NCBI RefSeq assembly: GCF_024197615.1
Contig: NZ_JAKUKE010000003.1
Coordinates: 974,327 to 1,038,326, forward strand
Length of the DNA: 64,000 nucleotides
Direction of reading: 5' to 3'
From: Desulfuromonas sp. KJ2020
GTDB lineage: Bacteria > Desulfobacterota > Desulfuromonadia > Desulfuromonadales > SZUA-540
Part shown: positions 7,899 to 17,751 of the stretch, one piece after another
Position numbering within the stretch: the stretch's first letter is position 1
Layout of the letters: every line of letters starts with the position of its first letter
Notes under the pieces: generated by a model
The model's database searches: none
Seen by the model: only the letters and a program-made list of their open reading frames with translations
Told to the model about the DNA's origin: nothing
Translations under genes and position numbers: made by a program

Positions 7899-9086
7899 AT
7901 GTCCATATCTGTCAAGGTGTCCAGCTTCATTGAAAAGGCTTCCTGGATTCGTAAAATGTTCGAAGAGGGAGCCATGCTACGCAAAATCCATGGCGAAGAG
8001 AATGTCTTCGATTTCACCCTCGGCAACCCCTGCGTGGAACCGCCCGAAGCTTTTCGCGAGGAACTGCTCAAGTTGGCTACCAACCCCATCCCGGGGATGC
8101 ACCGCTACATGAACAACGCCGGTTATGAAGAAACCAGGGCGGCCGTCGCCGACGTGGTATCCGAAAAATCACCTCAGCAGCTGACCGCAAGCCACGTGGT
8201 GATGACCTGCGGGGCCGGCGCGGCCCTCAATGTCGTCCTTAAAACCGTCCTCAATCCCGGCGATGAAGTCATCGTACTGGCCCCTTTCTTTGTCGAATAC
8301 CGATTCTACATCGACAACCATGGCGGCACGACCCGGGAAGTGCAGACGCTGCCGGACTCCTTCCAACTGGATCTGCCGGCCATCGAAAAAGCGATCACCG
8401 AAAAGACAGCCGCCATTATCATCAACTCGCCCAACAACCCCACCGGGGTTATTTACCCGGCCGAAGATCTTCAGCGGCTGGGGCAACTGCTCGCGCGCAA
8501 GGAGAAGGAACTGGACCGCCAGATATTCCTTATATCCGACGAACCGTACGCCCGCATTCTTTACGATGACCAACAGGTTCCCGGCATCTTCCATCATGTG
8601 AAAAACGCCGTCATCGTCACCTCCCATTCCAAGGATCTCGCCCTGCCTGGTGAAAGGATCGGCTACCTGGCCGTCAATCCCGCCATGGACAATCTCAACG
8701 TTTTCATCGAAGGCGCCGTTTTCTGCAACCGCGTTCTTGGCTTCGTCAACGCTCCGGCGCTGGTTCAGCGGCTGGTCACCCCTCTGCAGCGGGAAAGTGT
8801 CGACATCAAGGAATATCAGGCCAAACGCGACCTTCTTTACGATAATCTTACTGCCATGGGCTTCAAAATGGTTAAACCTGGTGGAGCTTTCTATCTCTTT
8901 CCCCGCTCCCCCCTGCCCGATGATGTCGAATTCGTCCGGTTAGCCCAGAAACACAATATCCTTCTGGTTCCGGGCAGCGGCTTCGGCGCCCCCGGTTTTT
9001 TCCGAATCGCTTACTGCATCGATACAGCCGTCATCCATCGCAGTCTGCCGGCCTGGGAGAAATTGGCCCAGGAAGTTGGCCTCTAG
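7899..9086 (+). CDS. Class I/II PLP-dependent aminotransferase
   Basis: Fold-type I aminotransferase of the aspartate aminotransferase superfamily. PLP-site motifs are in order: Asn180 region NSPNNPTGVIY, Asp214 in SDEPYARI, and the Schiff-base Lys245 in TSHSKDLALPGERIGY. The 395-residue length is normal. The N-terminus begins with a helix-rich segment before FDFTLGNPCVEPPE. The substrate cannot be deduced: aspartate, aromatic or alanine donors are all possible. It stands alone behind the divergent pheA operon and only 23 bases before a formate/nitrite-type channel gene, so the two are probably cotranscribed. An aromatic-amino-acid role is suggested by its position next to pheA-tyrA but is inference only. 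Confidence 0.88.
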   Translation: MSISVKVSSFIEKASWIRKMFEEGAMLRKIHGEENVFDFTLGNPCVEPPEAFREELLKLATNPIPGMHRYMNNAGYEETRAAVADVVSEKSPQQLTASHVVMTCGAGAALNVVLKTVLNPGDEVIVLAPFFVEYRFYIDNHGGTTREVQTLPDSFQLDLPAIEKAITEKTAAIIINSPNNPTGVIYPAEDLQRLGQLLARKEKELDRQIFLISDEPYARILYDDQQVPGIFHHVKNAVIVTSHSKDLALPGERIGYLAVNPAMDNLNVFIEGAVFCNRVLGFVNAPALVQRLVTPLQRESVDIKEYQAKRDLLYDNLTAMGFKMVKPGGAFYLFPRSPLPDDVEFVRLAQKHNILLVPGSGFGAPGFFRIAYCIDTAVIHRSLPAWEKLAQEVGL

Positions 9087-9109
9087 ACCGGACCGTGGAA
9101 AGGACCCCC

Positions 9110-9919
9110 ATGGAAAAAAGATTTCTGCCCCCCCGGGAAACGGCTCTGGCCATTGTGGAAAATGGCAAGCGCGTCACGACGCAGCCCATCTCCCGAACCG
9201 TCGTCCTGAGCCTTTTGGCCGGTTTTTACATTGCCTTTGGGGCCCAACTGGCGACCGTCATCACGCAGGACAGCGCTACCTACCTCGGTCAGGGGCTCAG
9301 CCGCCTGCTGGCGGGGAGTGTTTTTTCCATGGGGCTGATGCTGGTAGTCATCTGTGGGGCAGAACTGTTCACAGGCAACAGCCTGTTGACCAAATCGGCT
9401 TTCCAGGGCCAGATACCCTGGCATAAAATCTGGGAAAACTGGTTCATCGTTATTTTAGGGAATCTGATCGGTTCCCTGTTCTTCGCCTGGCTTATGCTGC
9501 ACTCGGACCTCTGGAAAAGCGGCAATGTCGCCGACTATGCCATCAGCATTGCCGCCAGCAAGTGCGAACTCTCTTTTTCCGTGGCGCTGGTTCGGGGGAT
9601 TTTCTGCAACTGGCTGGTGTGCCTGGCGGTATTCATGGCGACTGCGGCGAGGGATATTCCCGGCAAGATACTGGCCTGCTATGTCCCGATCATGACCTTT
9701 GTCGCCAGCGGGTTTGAGCACAGTGTGGCCAACATGTACTTCATCCCCACCGGCCTGCTGCTGGCGGATGAACTGGGACGGGAAGTACCCGGTCTAACCT
9801 GGGGAAACTTTCTGACAGGGAACCTGCTCCCCGTGACGGTGGGTAACATTCTGGGCGGGGTCGTCTTCGTGGCGCTGACCTACTGGTTCATCTACCTGAG
9901 AGGCAACACCCAGAAATGA
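9110..9919 (+). CDS. Formate/nitrite transporter (FNT) family channel
   Basis: Pentameric membrane channel of the FocA/NirC family that moves small monovalent anions such as formate, nitrite or hydrosulfide. About six hydrophobic segments are visible, beginning VVLSLLAGFYIAFGAQL, and the family signatures GAELFTGNSL, VRGIFCNWLVCLAV and ASGFEHSVANMYFIP are present. The start is ATG 9110 with an AAAGGA site upstream (269 residues); the frame continues five codons to a GTG at 9095. It lies directly downstream of an aminotransferase. The transported anion cannot be assigned from sequence, and no formate-lyase or nitrite-reductase gene is adjacent. It ends 10 bases from convergent recJ. Confidence 0.93.
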   Translation: MEKRFLPPRETALAIVENGKRVTTQPISRTVVLSLLAGFYIAFGAQLATVITQDSATYLGQGLSRLLAGSVFSMGLMLVVICGAELFTGNSLLTKSAFQGQIPWHKIWENWFIVILGNLIGSLFFAWLMLHSDLWKSGNVADYAISIAASKCELSFSVALVRGIFCNWLVCLAVFMATAARDIPGKILACYVPIMTFVASGFEHSVANMYFIPTGLLLADELGREVPGLTWGNFLTGNLLPVTVGNILGGVVFVALTYWFIYLRGNTQK

Positions 9920-9929
9920 TCCGAGGCGC

Positions 9930-11660
9930 CTAATCGTTGCAGGGTCGGATATCCTTGACCCTCAGCTGCAGTGAGGACCTTCCTCGCCATTCGTTGATGG
10001 AAGGGGTGAACAGCATATCAAACTCGTTTTCCAGTTCGTCCATACGCGCGGCCATGCCGAAGGCAATACAGGGATGCACCACGCCGTTCTGGCAGGCTTT
10101 CCAGCGCAGATGCTGTTCCTTGAGTGTCTCTACCCCCAACGCCCGCACCCTCCTGGCCACAAAGACAGGCTCAGGGTTACCGGCGCCAAAAGGCTGCATC
10201 AACTCCAGTTCCTTCACCAGTTCAAATGAAAGCTCCTCAAAACAAATCTCTTCATCAAAATAGACCAAAGGGTTAAGATCATCCTCCCTTAAGACCTTTT
10301 GAGCATAGGCATCAAAAATCTGAACAAATTCAGGAAATTTTATCGACTCAATACTGAGTCCGGCGGCAAATTCATGGCCGCCATACCCTGACAATACATG
10401 CCCGCAGGTCTGCAGGGCCCGGTATAGATGAAAACCGGGAATCGATCGGGCCGAGCCCTTGCCCTGCTCGCCGTCCAAAGCCACGAGTACAGAGGGGCGG
10501 TGATAGCGCTCCACCAGACGACTTGCCACAATGCCAATAACCCCCGGATGCCAGCGTTCATCGGCAAGGACGATGGCATGAGACAACTGGGCTCCACCGG
10601 GCTGTTCAAGCTGTTGTACTGCCTGTTCGAAGGTCTCCTTTTCGATTTTTTGCCGCTGCTTGTTAAAACCGTCGAGGAGTTCGGCCAGCTCCATGGCTGG
10701 CACACCCTCATCCATCAGAAGAAGATCGACGCCTAGAGCGGCATCTTCCAATCGGCCAGCCGCATTGAGGCGGGGGGCCAGCTGAAAGCCTACCGTACCG
10801 CTGGAAATTTCACGAGTGCCGGTCACTTTCTGCAAGCAGGAGATGCCTGGTCGAGGAGAGCTGTTCAAAAGCCCCAGCCCGACTTTAGTTAGGGTTCTGT
10901 TCACCCCTTGCAGCGGGACTATATCGGCGATGGTGCCGAGCGCTACCAGGTCAAGGAGCAGGCGCAGATCCGGTTCCCGATGTTTTGAGAAGAAGCCGTT
11001 GTCGCGAAGGTGCTTCCTTAAAGCGACCAGGAGGAAAAAAGCGACGCCGACTCCCGCGAGCGATTTAAATGGAAAACGGCAATCCGGCACTTGAGGATTG
11101 ATCAGGGCGCAGGCCGTGGGAAGAATGTCGGGTGGCTGGTGGTGATCGGTGATAATCAGATCAAGCCCAAGTTCCTGAGCCAGGGCAGCTTCCGACACCG
11201 CACTTACGCCACAATCCACGGAGATAACGAGGGAAGCACCGTTTTGAGCGGCGGCGGACAAGGCCTGCCCAGAAAGCCCGTAGCCATCTTTGAGCCGTAA
11301 AGGGATGTGATAATCGACCTGCCCCCCGAGATCGCGCAGGCCCTGGACCAGCAAAGCCGTGCCGGTAATACCATCCACATCATAATCCCCATGAATGACA
11401 ATCGACTCCTCTTGTTCCAGGGCACGGGCGAGGCGTTTTACACCCTTGTCCATGTCCGGGAGCAAAAAAGGATCGGGCAAAGAAGCCAGCAGGCATTCGA
11501 TATATTCCTTACCCGCCAGTTCTTCAACAATGCCGCGTCGGTACAAAATACCGGCGGTGATCTCGCCGATTTTAAGGGCGGAGACCAGGGCTGCCACTCG
11601 ACCTGCCTCTGGTCTGGAGCCTCGCTCTGCCCATCTTTTTCTGACAACCGGATTCATCAT
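9930..11660 (-). CDS. recJ: Single-stranded-DNA-specific exonuclease RecJ
   Basis: 5'-to-3' single-strand DNA exonuclease acting in RecF-pathway recombination and in mismatch and base excision repair. DHH-superfamily motifs are clear: VIHGDYDVDGITG, SVDCGVSA, ITDHHQPPD, then the DHHA1 region with GYGGHEFAAGLSIE, and a C-terminal OB-fold ending LQLRVKDIRP. The length of about 576 residues is typical. The start is uncertain: MMNPVVRKRW at 11660 or 11657 is favoured, although the frame runs up to a TTG at 11699 that lies inside a perfect hairpin and is therefore unlikely. There is no good ribosome-binding site close to either ATG. It is downstream of the sec/TPR operon on the same strand. Confidence 0.94.
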   Translation of the reverse strand: MMNPVVRKRWAERGSRPEAGRVAALVSALKIGEITAGILYRRGIVEELAGKEYIECLLASLPDPFLLPDMDKGVKRLARALEQEESIVIHGDYDVDGITGTALLVQGLRDLGGQVDYHIPLRLKDGYGLSGQALSAAAQNGASLVISVDCGVSAVSEAALAQELGLDLIITDHHQPPDILPTACALINPQVPDCRFPFKSLAGVGVAFFLLVALRKHLRDNGFFSKHREPDLRLLLDLVALGTIADIVPLQGVNRTLTKVGLGLLNSSPRPGISCLQKVTGTREISSGTVGFQLAPRLNAAGRLEDAALGVDLLLMDEGVPAMELAELLDGFNKQRQKIEKETFEQAVQQLEQPGGAQLSHAIVLADERWHPGVIGIVASRLVERYHRPSVLVALDGEQGKGSARSIPGFHLYRALQTCGHVLSGYGGHEFAAGLSIESIKFPEFVQIFDAYAQKVLREDDLNPLVYFDEEICFEELSFELVKELELMQPFGAGNPEPVFVARRVRALGVETLKEQHLRWKACQNGVVHPCIAFGMAARMDELENEFDMLFTPSINEWRGRSSLQLRVKDIRPCND

Positions 11661-11690
11661 GACGGCCACATTAAGGGATCGATACTCCTG

Positions 11691-11727
11691 ACACAGCAAA
11701 GCCGGGAGAGCCCCGGCTTTGCTGTGT
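11691..11727 (-). terminator. 16-bp perfect hairpin between the TPR gene and recJ
   Basis: Arms ACACAGCAAAGCCGGG (11691-11706) and CCCGGCTTTGCTGTGT (11712-11727) are exact reverse complements with a 5-base loop. The hairpin begins 10 bases after the stop of the TPR gene (11737, minus strand) and ends just before recJ. There is no U-run after it on the minus strand, so it may act as a 3'-end barrier or a partial terminator. Confidence 0.6.
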
Positions 11728-11736
11728 CACTCACAT

Positions 11737-12309
11737 TTATTTTGAGGGGGCGCCTGCTGGGTGCGCCTCGATGAACTGCAGCTCCCGGCGGATCTGATCC
11801 GCGCCGGGTCCGGTCGGATTCAACTCCAGAAACCGGGTCCAGACTTCTTTGGCTTTGGCAAAGTCCTGGACGTCATACCGATAGACAATGCCGAGGTTAT
11901 AAAGGCTTTGGGCGTGGTTAGGATTGATGTCACCGGCCTTGATAAAATTGTCGATCGCCCGGTCATACCATCCTACCCGCCGAAACATAATGCCCTGATC
12001 GGTAAGCACATCGGCATCCCGAGCATCAAGCTCAAGCGCCTTGGCGTAGGCCTCGATTGCCTTCATTGGCTGGTCGGAATCAAAATAATTATGGCCAAGC
12101 TTAACCCAGGCTTGCCGGTTGGCAGGCTCTCCGGCCACGATTTTCTCCAGCAAAGCAATCTCTTTCTGATGATTGACCACGGGAGCGGGCGAGGCAACAG
12201 GTGGAGGCGCGGTTGAGGACCCCTTCCCTCCTTTACTGAGGAGCACGCCGACTAAAAGACCGGCGATAAAGGCAATGACAACCAGCAGTACAGTTTCTTT
12301 GTTCTTCAT
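11737..12309 (-). CDS. Membrane-anchored tetratricopeptide repeat protein
   Basis: An N-terminal hydrophobic segment (KETVLLVVIAFIAGLLVGVLLS) is followed by a Gly/Ser/Pro linker and about three TPR units, for example AWVKLGHNYFDSDQPMKAIEAYAKAL, here described by its first 20 residues AWVKLGHNYFDSDQPMKAIE, and AQSLYNLGIVYRYDVQDFAK. The repeats should face the periplasm and mediate protein-protein contacts; no catalytic motif is present. ATG 12309 is preferred over ATG 12318 because of spacing to the AAGGAAGG site. It follows secF by 18 bases, so it is probably the last gene of the queA-tgt-yajC-secDF operon. Related TPR proteins recur at this place in Desulfuromonadota, but the function is not known to me. 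Confidence 0.8.
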   Translation of the reverse strand: MKNKETVLLVVIAFIAGLLVGVLLSKGGKGSSTAPPPVASPAPVVNHQKEIALLEKIVAGEPANRQAWVKLGHNYFDSDQPMKAIEAYAKALELDARDADVLTDQGIMFRRVGWYDRAIDNFIKAGDINPNHAQSLYNLGIVYRYDVQDFAKAKEVWTRFLELNPTGPGADQIRRELQFIEAHPAGAPSK

Positions 12310-12327
12310 AAGGAACATTTCCTTCCT

Positions 12328-13242
12328 TTAGCTTGCCGCCTTTTTGGTAGAGCGGTAATTATCCCAGAAGACGAGAATTGCACTTGCCACAAATATAGAT
12401 GAATAGGTACCAACGATGATCCCGACGAGAAGAGCAAAAGCGAAATTGTGAATAACTCCTCCTCCGAGAGTAAAAAGCGCCAGAACAACGAGAAGGGTCG
12501 TTCCCGAGGTCAGGATTGTTCTCGAGAGGGTTTCGTTAATACTGCGATTGACCACGGAGGCAAAACCATCTTTGCCATGTTTGCCCATATTCTCGCGAAT
12601 GCGGTCATAGACAATAATGGTGTCGTTGAGCGAATAACCGATGATGGCCAGAAAGGCGGCAATGATCGGCAGATCGATTTCCTTGCCGAAAAGGGAAAAG
12701 GCACCCAGAGTAATGAAAACATCATGGGCCAGGGCGATGATGGCCCCGACGGCAAAACGGAATTCAAAACGCCAGGTTACATAAATAAGTATGCCGACCA
12801 GGGCGTAGAGGATGGCCATGAGTCCCTTTTCGCGCAGATCTTTACCGACCTGAGGTCCTACCATTTCTGCACGGCGAACCTCAACCTGCCCTTCGCCATA
12901 GCTTTTTTCAAGAACCTGGGAAATTTCAAGAGAAAGGCCCTTGAGTTCGGTGGAGGTGTTCTGGGACCGAATGAGAAATTCATTGCCTTCATCACCAAAC
13001 TGCTGCACGACGACGCCCCCCAGATCAAGTCCGGTAAGGGAAGACTTGATTTCGCCGGCGCTGGTCGTCTGATTGAACTTAACCTGCACCAGCGTTCCGC
13101 CGGAAAAGTCGATGCCATAATTGGGGCCACCGTGCATAATCAGGGAAAGAAACCCCACGACCAGAAGAACCGCGGAAAAGAGAGCGGCCAATTTACGTTT
13201 GCCGACAAAATCGAGATTGATATCTGGTTTGATAAGCTGCAT
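12328..13242 (-). CDS. secF: Protein translocase subunit SecF
   Basis: Inner-membrane partner of SecD that uses the proton gradient to pull secreted proteins out of the SecYEG channel. The N-terminal segment NLDFVGKRKLAALFSAV precedes TM1. The signature GGPNYGIDFSGGTLVQVKF marks the first periplasmic domain, and the C-terminal RND-like TM bundle has IIGYSLNDTIIVYDRIREN. At 304 residues it is typical for a separate SecF. AAGGAG precedes ATG 13242. It is directly downstream of secD (10 bases) and upstream of the TPR gene. Confidence 0.97.
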   Translation of the reverse strand: MQLIKPDINLDFVGKRKLAALFSAVLLVVGFLSLIMHGGPNYGIDFSGGTLVQVKFNQTTSAGEIKSSLTGLDLGGVVVQQFGDEGNEFLIRSQNTSTELKGLSLEISQVLEKSYGEGQVEVRRAEMVGPQVGKDLREKGLMAILYALVGILIYVTWRFEFRFAVGAIIALAHDVFITLGAFSLFGKEIDLPIIAAFLAIIGYSLNDTIIVYDRIRENMGKHGKDGFASVVNRSINETLSRTILTSGTTLLVVLALFTLGGGVIHNFAFALLVGIIVGTYSSIFVASAILVFWDNYRSTKKAAS

Positions 13243-13252
13243 CTCGAACTCC

Positions 13253-14851
13253 TTATATGCTCAGCCGTTTGATATTACGGCCTTCCAGAATAAAGTCAAA
13301 AACAGCCCTGGAGACGAAGATGGCCGTAAACAGGGAAGACAGGATGCCGATGGAAAGGGTTACGGCAAAGCCTTTGACCGGCCCGGTTCCAAACTGAAAA
13401 AGAACCAGTGCCGCTATTAGCGTGGTAACGTTGGCATCTACGATCGTCCAGAACGCTTTGGCATATCCGGATTCAAGCGCATTGTGTGCAGTTTTTCCAA
13501 GACGAAGCTCTTCGCGTATCCTCTCAAAGATCAACACGTTGGCATCGACAGCCATGCCGATGGTTAACACGATCCCGGCGATGCCCGGCAGAGTCAGGGT
13601 AGCCTTGAAAAGGGAAAGCATGGCCAGAATGAAAAAGACGTTGAGAATCAAGGCCAGATTGGCAACAAGTCCGGACAGGTTGTAGTAAACCAGAATCGCG
13701 GCGATGACCAGAATGCTCCCGACGATAACGGAGAGAATTCCCTTGTTGATGGAATCCATCCCCAGGGACGGACCGACTGTACGATCTTCCAGTATCTTGA
13801 CCGGTGCCGGCAGGGATCCGGCCCGCAGGACAATGGCGAGGTCCGTTGCTTCCTGTTCGTTGAAAGAACCGCTGATCTGGGCGCTGCCACCGGCAATACG
13901 CTCACGAATGACAGGTGCCGAGTAAACCGAGTCGTCCAGCACGATAGCCATACGCTTACCCACATTGGCAGCGGTGATCTGCTCAAAGCGCTTGGCGCCC
14001 ACGGCGTTGAAGTCAATGGAAACATAGGGCTCATTGAAACGCGTATCGATGCGAACCTGGGCATCGGCAAGCAGATCACCGGTCAAAGCCGTCTTATCGT
14101 AAACAACGATGGGCCGTTCGGTGACCACCCCGGTGCGCGGATCAGCGTCTTTTTCGTAAAGCAGAACGGTGCCGGGCGGCAGTATGCCCTTGAGTGCATC
14201 CTGGATGTTCGCATCTTCGGCCACCATTTTAAATTCAAGTCGAGCCGTCTTACCCAGCAGGGCGATCGCCCTCTCGGGATCTTTGATACCGGGAAGCTGG
14301 ATAAGAATCCGGTTGCCGCTCTGCCTCTGCAGGGTCGGTTCACTGACCCCGAACTGATCGACGCGGTTTCTCATGGTTTCAAGGGCCTGTCGTACGGCAT
14401 AATCCTTGGTCGCTGCGATATCACTATCGGTCAGGCGATAATTTTTCTGGATGTAACCGCTGGAATCCTGGATTGTCATGGCTTCCAGGTTGGGAAAGGT
14501 CTTGGCCATAATATCATCGACCTGTGCGCCGGCGTTTTCATCGTAAACCGTAATGGCCAGGCGCTGACCTTCGAGACGCTCCACTCGCTTGAATATAACG
14601 TCCTTTTCAACCAGAAGAGATTCCGCCTGATCAACAAAGCTGTCCAGACGACTTTCAACGGCTTTGTCGACATCGACACCGAGGACAAGATGCATACCAC
14701 CCTGCAGGTCGAGGCCAAGGTTGATAGGATCAAAGTTCCTTGTCCACCATCCCGGCAGGCTGTTGGCGAAGAAGGTCGGTGCCAGGGAGACCATTGAAAT
14801 CACAAGACAAAGGAATATCAGAAGTAGCCGCAGCTTTAGGCTTTTGGACAT
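13253..14851 (-). CDS. secD: Protein translocase subunit SecD
   Basis: Forms the SecDF motor with SecF. TM1 is at the N-terminus (LRLLLIFLCLVISMVSLAPT), followed by GLDLQGGMHLVLGVDVDKAV, the P1 periplasmic domain, and the TM2-6 bundle with GIAGIVLTIGMAVDANVLIF, which includes the conserved Asp for proton relay. It is 532 residues, longer than Gram-positive SecD and normal for Deltaproteobacteria. The start at ATG 14851 has AAAGGAG about 13 bases upstream. It lies between yajC and secF in the expected order. Confidence 0.97.
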   Translation of the reverse strand: MSKSLKLRLLLIFLCLVISMVSLAPTFFANSLPGWWTRNFDPINLGLDLQGGMHLVLGVDVDKAVESRLDSFVDQAESLLVEKDVIFKRVERLEGQRLAITVYDENAGAQVDDIMAKTFPNLEAMTIQDSSGYIQKNYRLTDSDIAATKDYAVRQALETMRNRVDQFGVSEPTLQRQSGNRILIQLPGIKDPERAIALLGKTARLEFKMVAEDANIQDALKGILPPGTVLLYEKDADPRTGVVTERPIVVYDKTALTGDLLADAQVRIDTRFNEPYVSIDFNAVGAKRFEQITAANVGKRMAIVLDDSVYSAPVIRERIAGGSAQISGSFNEQEATDLAIVLRAGSLPAPVKILEDRTVGPSLGMDSINKGILSVIVGSILVIAAILVYYNLSGLVANLALILNVFFILAMLSLFKATLTLPGIAGIVLTIGMAVDANVLIFERIREELRLGKTAHNALESGYAKAFWTIVDANVTTLIAALVLFQFGTGPVKGFAVTLSIGILSSLFTAIFVSRAVFDFILEGRNIKRLSI

Positions 14852-14917
14852 GGAGGTCTCGTTCTCCTTTCGGAATCTTTAAGCTTTAAAAAGCCAGGTC
14901 GACAAACAGACAGGACG

Positions 14918-15244
14918 TTACTGCTCCTGTTTGCTGCTGACAATAGATGTGCGATTAACCCTGATTTTAACGCCGGTCGCCACCTCCAGAGTGACCACGC
15001 CCTCCTGGATGGCAGCTACGCGGCCATGAATGCCGCCAGCGGTAACCACCTGGTCACCAGCCTTGAGAGCGTCGATAAGCTGCTTGTGCTGCTTGGCTCT
15101 CTTCTGCTGAGGCCGAATAAGCAGAAAATAGAAGATGGCGAACATGATGACCAGCATGAGAATTCCCTCGTAACCGGGACGTTCTCCCTGGGCACCGGTA
15201 CCTCCTGCCATTGCAAACGCTTCAGATACACCGAACAGATTCAT
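14918..15244 (-). CDS. yajC: Preprotein translocase subunit YajC
   Basis: Small single-pass membrane protein that associates with SecDF. A hydrophobic helix ILMLVIMFAIFYFLLIRPQQ is followed by the family signature RPQQKRAKQHK and a basic/beta-rich cytoplasmic tail (GDQVVTAGGIHGRVAAI). 108 residues is the usual size. AAGGAGG lies 9 bases before ATG 15244. It is located between tgt and secD, the standard queA-tgt-yajC-secD-secF order. Confidence 0.96.
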   Translation of the reverse strand: MNLFGVSEAFAMAGGTGAQGERPGYEGILMLVIMFAIFYFLLIRPQQKRAKQHKQLIDALKAGDQVVTAGGIHGRVAAIQEGVVTLEVATGVKIRVNRTSIVSSKQEQ

Positions 15245-15305
15245 CGTTGGTTCCTCCTTGGTTAATAAAAACTCGTGTTAAAATTAAGATCAAGAATAGA
15301 CAGTA

Positions 15306-16445
<1,140 letters not shown>

Positions 16446-17480
16446 CTATACAATCATCATGCAATCGCCATAGCTGAAAAAACGAAAACGTTCCTCAACC
16501 GCTCGGCGATATGCTTCCAAGATAAAATCACGCCCGGCAAAAGCGGAGACCAGCATCATCAAGGTGGAACAAGGAAGGTGGAAGTTTGTAATCAACGCAT
16601 CGACAATCCTGAACCTGAAGCCTGGATAAATAAAAAGATCACTGATACCTTCACCTGCTTTGACCATATTTTCGCCGGACAGGGCAAATTCGAGAGTGCG
16701 GGTCGTTGTCGTACCCAGGGCGATTACGCGACGCCCTTCTTTTTTTGCCAGATTAATGATATCGGCCGTTGCTTCGGGGATATGGAACGATTCCCCATGC
16801 ATACGGTGTTCCAGGATATTCTCAACCCTCACAGGCAAAAAGGTTCCCAAACCGACATGCAGGGTCAGAGAGACGATTTCAACCCCTTTTTCCTGCAGCG
16901 AGGCAAGAATGTCCCGGGTAAAATGCAGACCGGCAGTCGGGGCCGCCACGGCGCCCTTCGAACGAGCGAAAACTGTCTGATATCGTTCCCGATCCACCGA
17001 GGTGTCTTCCCGACGAATATACGGAGGCAAAGGAATCCGTCCAACCTTCTCCAGCAGTTGGTGGAAATCCCCGGCACAGGTGAAACGAATAACCTTATAG
17101 GGCGCCTCCCCGTCAGCGAGAACAGTTCCTTCAATTTCACCGCCCAGCAGCAGACGACTTCCGACCTTGGGAGCTTTGGAGCATTTGGTCAGACAGATCC
17201 AGTCTTCCTGGTTTGATTCGAGGCGTCGTACCAGGAAGACCTCGATCTTGCCTCCAGTCGCCTTGGTTCCATGAAGCCTGGCAGGAATGACTTTAGTGTC
17301 ATTGAGGACGAGAACATCACCAGGGCAAAATTGATCAAGGATATCAGGAAAATTGCCGCAGAGTATGTTCCGGTGAGGCCTGTCCAAAACCATTAGACGA
17401 GATTCTTCACGGGAATCGGGGGGATACTGCGCTATGAGTTCTGCCGGCAGTTCAAAATCGAAATCTTCAAGACGCATCAT
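16446..17480 (-). CDS. queA: S-adenosylmethionine:tRNA ribosyltransferase-isomerase
   Basis: Transfers and isomerises the ribosyl moiety of SAM onto preQ1-modified tRNA to give epoxyqueuosine. Family motifs include FDFELPAELIAQYP at the N-terminus, VLNDTKVIPARL, AAPTAGLHFT, HVGLGTFLPV and ITNFHLPCSTL. 344 residues is typical. It heads the queA-tgt-yajC-secD-secF block. Either of two adjacent ATG codons may be used at the start (17480 or 17477). No obvious ribosome-binding site precedes them. Confidence 0.97.
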   Translation of the reverse strand: MMRLEDFDFELPAELIAQYPPDSREESRLMVLDRPHRNILCGNFPDILDQFCPGDVLVLNDTKVIPARLHGTKATGGKIEVFLVRRLESNQEDWICLTKCSKAPKVGSRLLLGGEIEGTVLADGEAPYKVIRFTCAGDFHQLLEKVGRIPLPPYIRREDTSVDRERYQTVFARSKGAVAAPTAGLHFTRDILASLQEKGVEIVSLTLHVGLGTFLPVRVENILEHRMHGESFHIPEATADIINLAKKEGRRVIALGTTTTRTLEFALSGENMVKAGEGISDLFIYPGFRFRIVDALITNFHLPCSTLMMLVSAFAGRDFILEAYRRAVEERFRFFSYGDCMMIV

Positions 17481-17523
17481 CTAAAATACCAGCGGCAGTG
17501 CCATCCCCAAAATTCAGGGTGTA

Positions 17524-17552
17524 AATGAACCATAAACGCTTAATACTGTCAA
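17524..17552 (-). promoter_or_regulatory. Possible sigma-70 promoter for queA
   Basis: Minus-strand TTGACA (17547-17552), a 17-base spacer and TTCATT (17524-17529) lie 44 bases before the queA start. The -35 box is perfect and the -10 box is poor. It falls between the DUF2065 gene and queA, so queA could be expressed independently of that gene. Confidence 0.35.
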
Positions 17553-17565
17553 CGCTTTTCGCAGG

Positions 17566-17751
17566 TTAACCGGTACCGAGATAAACAAGAAAAAGCCCTG
17601 TGAGCATAAACAAAAACCCCATCAAACGCATGCTTTTTCCGGGTATCCGAAGCAATTCCCGCAAAACCCGCTTGGTGGATTCGGGGGAAAGAAAATAGGG
17701 GGCGCCTTCAAGAACAAGGACAACACCCAAAACGACCAGCAAGAACTTCAT
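17566..17751 (-). CDS. DUF2065 (YjeT-type) small membrane protein
   Basis: 61-residue protein with two hydrophobic helices (KFLLVVLGVVLVLEGAPYFL and MRLMGFLFMLTGLFLVYLGT) joined by a short basic stretch. The layout LEGAPYFLSPE...RIPGKSMRLMG matches the DUF2065/YjeT family of unknown function. It is encoded immediately upstream of queA on the same strand. No catalytic residues are evident. Confidence 0.75.
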   Translation of the reverse strand: MKFLLVVLGVVLVLEGAPYFLSPESTKRVLRELLRIPGKSMRLMGFLFMLTGLFLVYLGTG

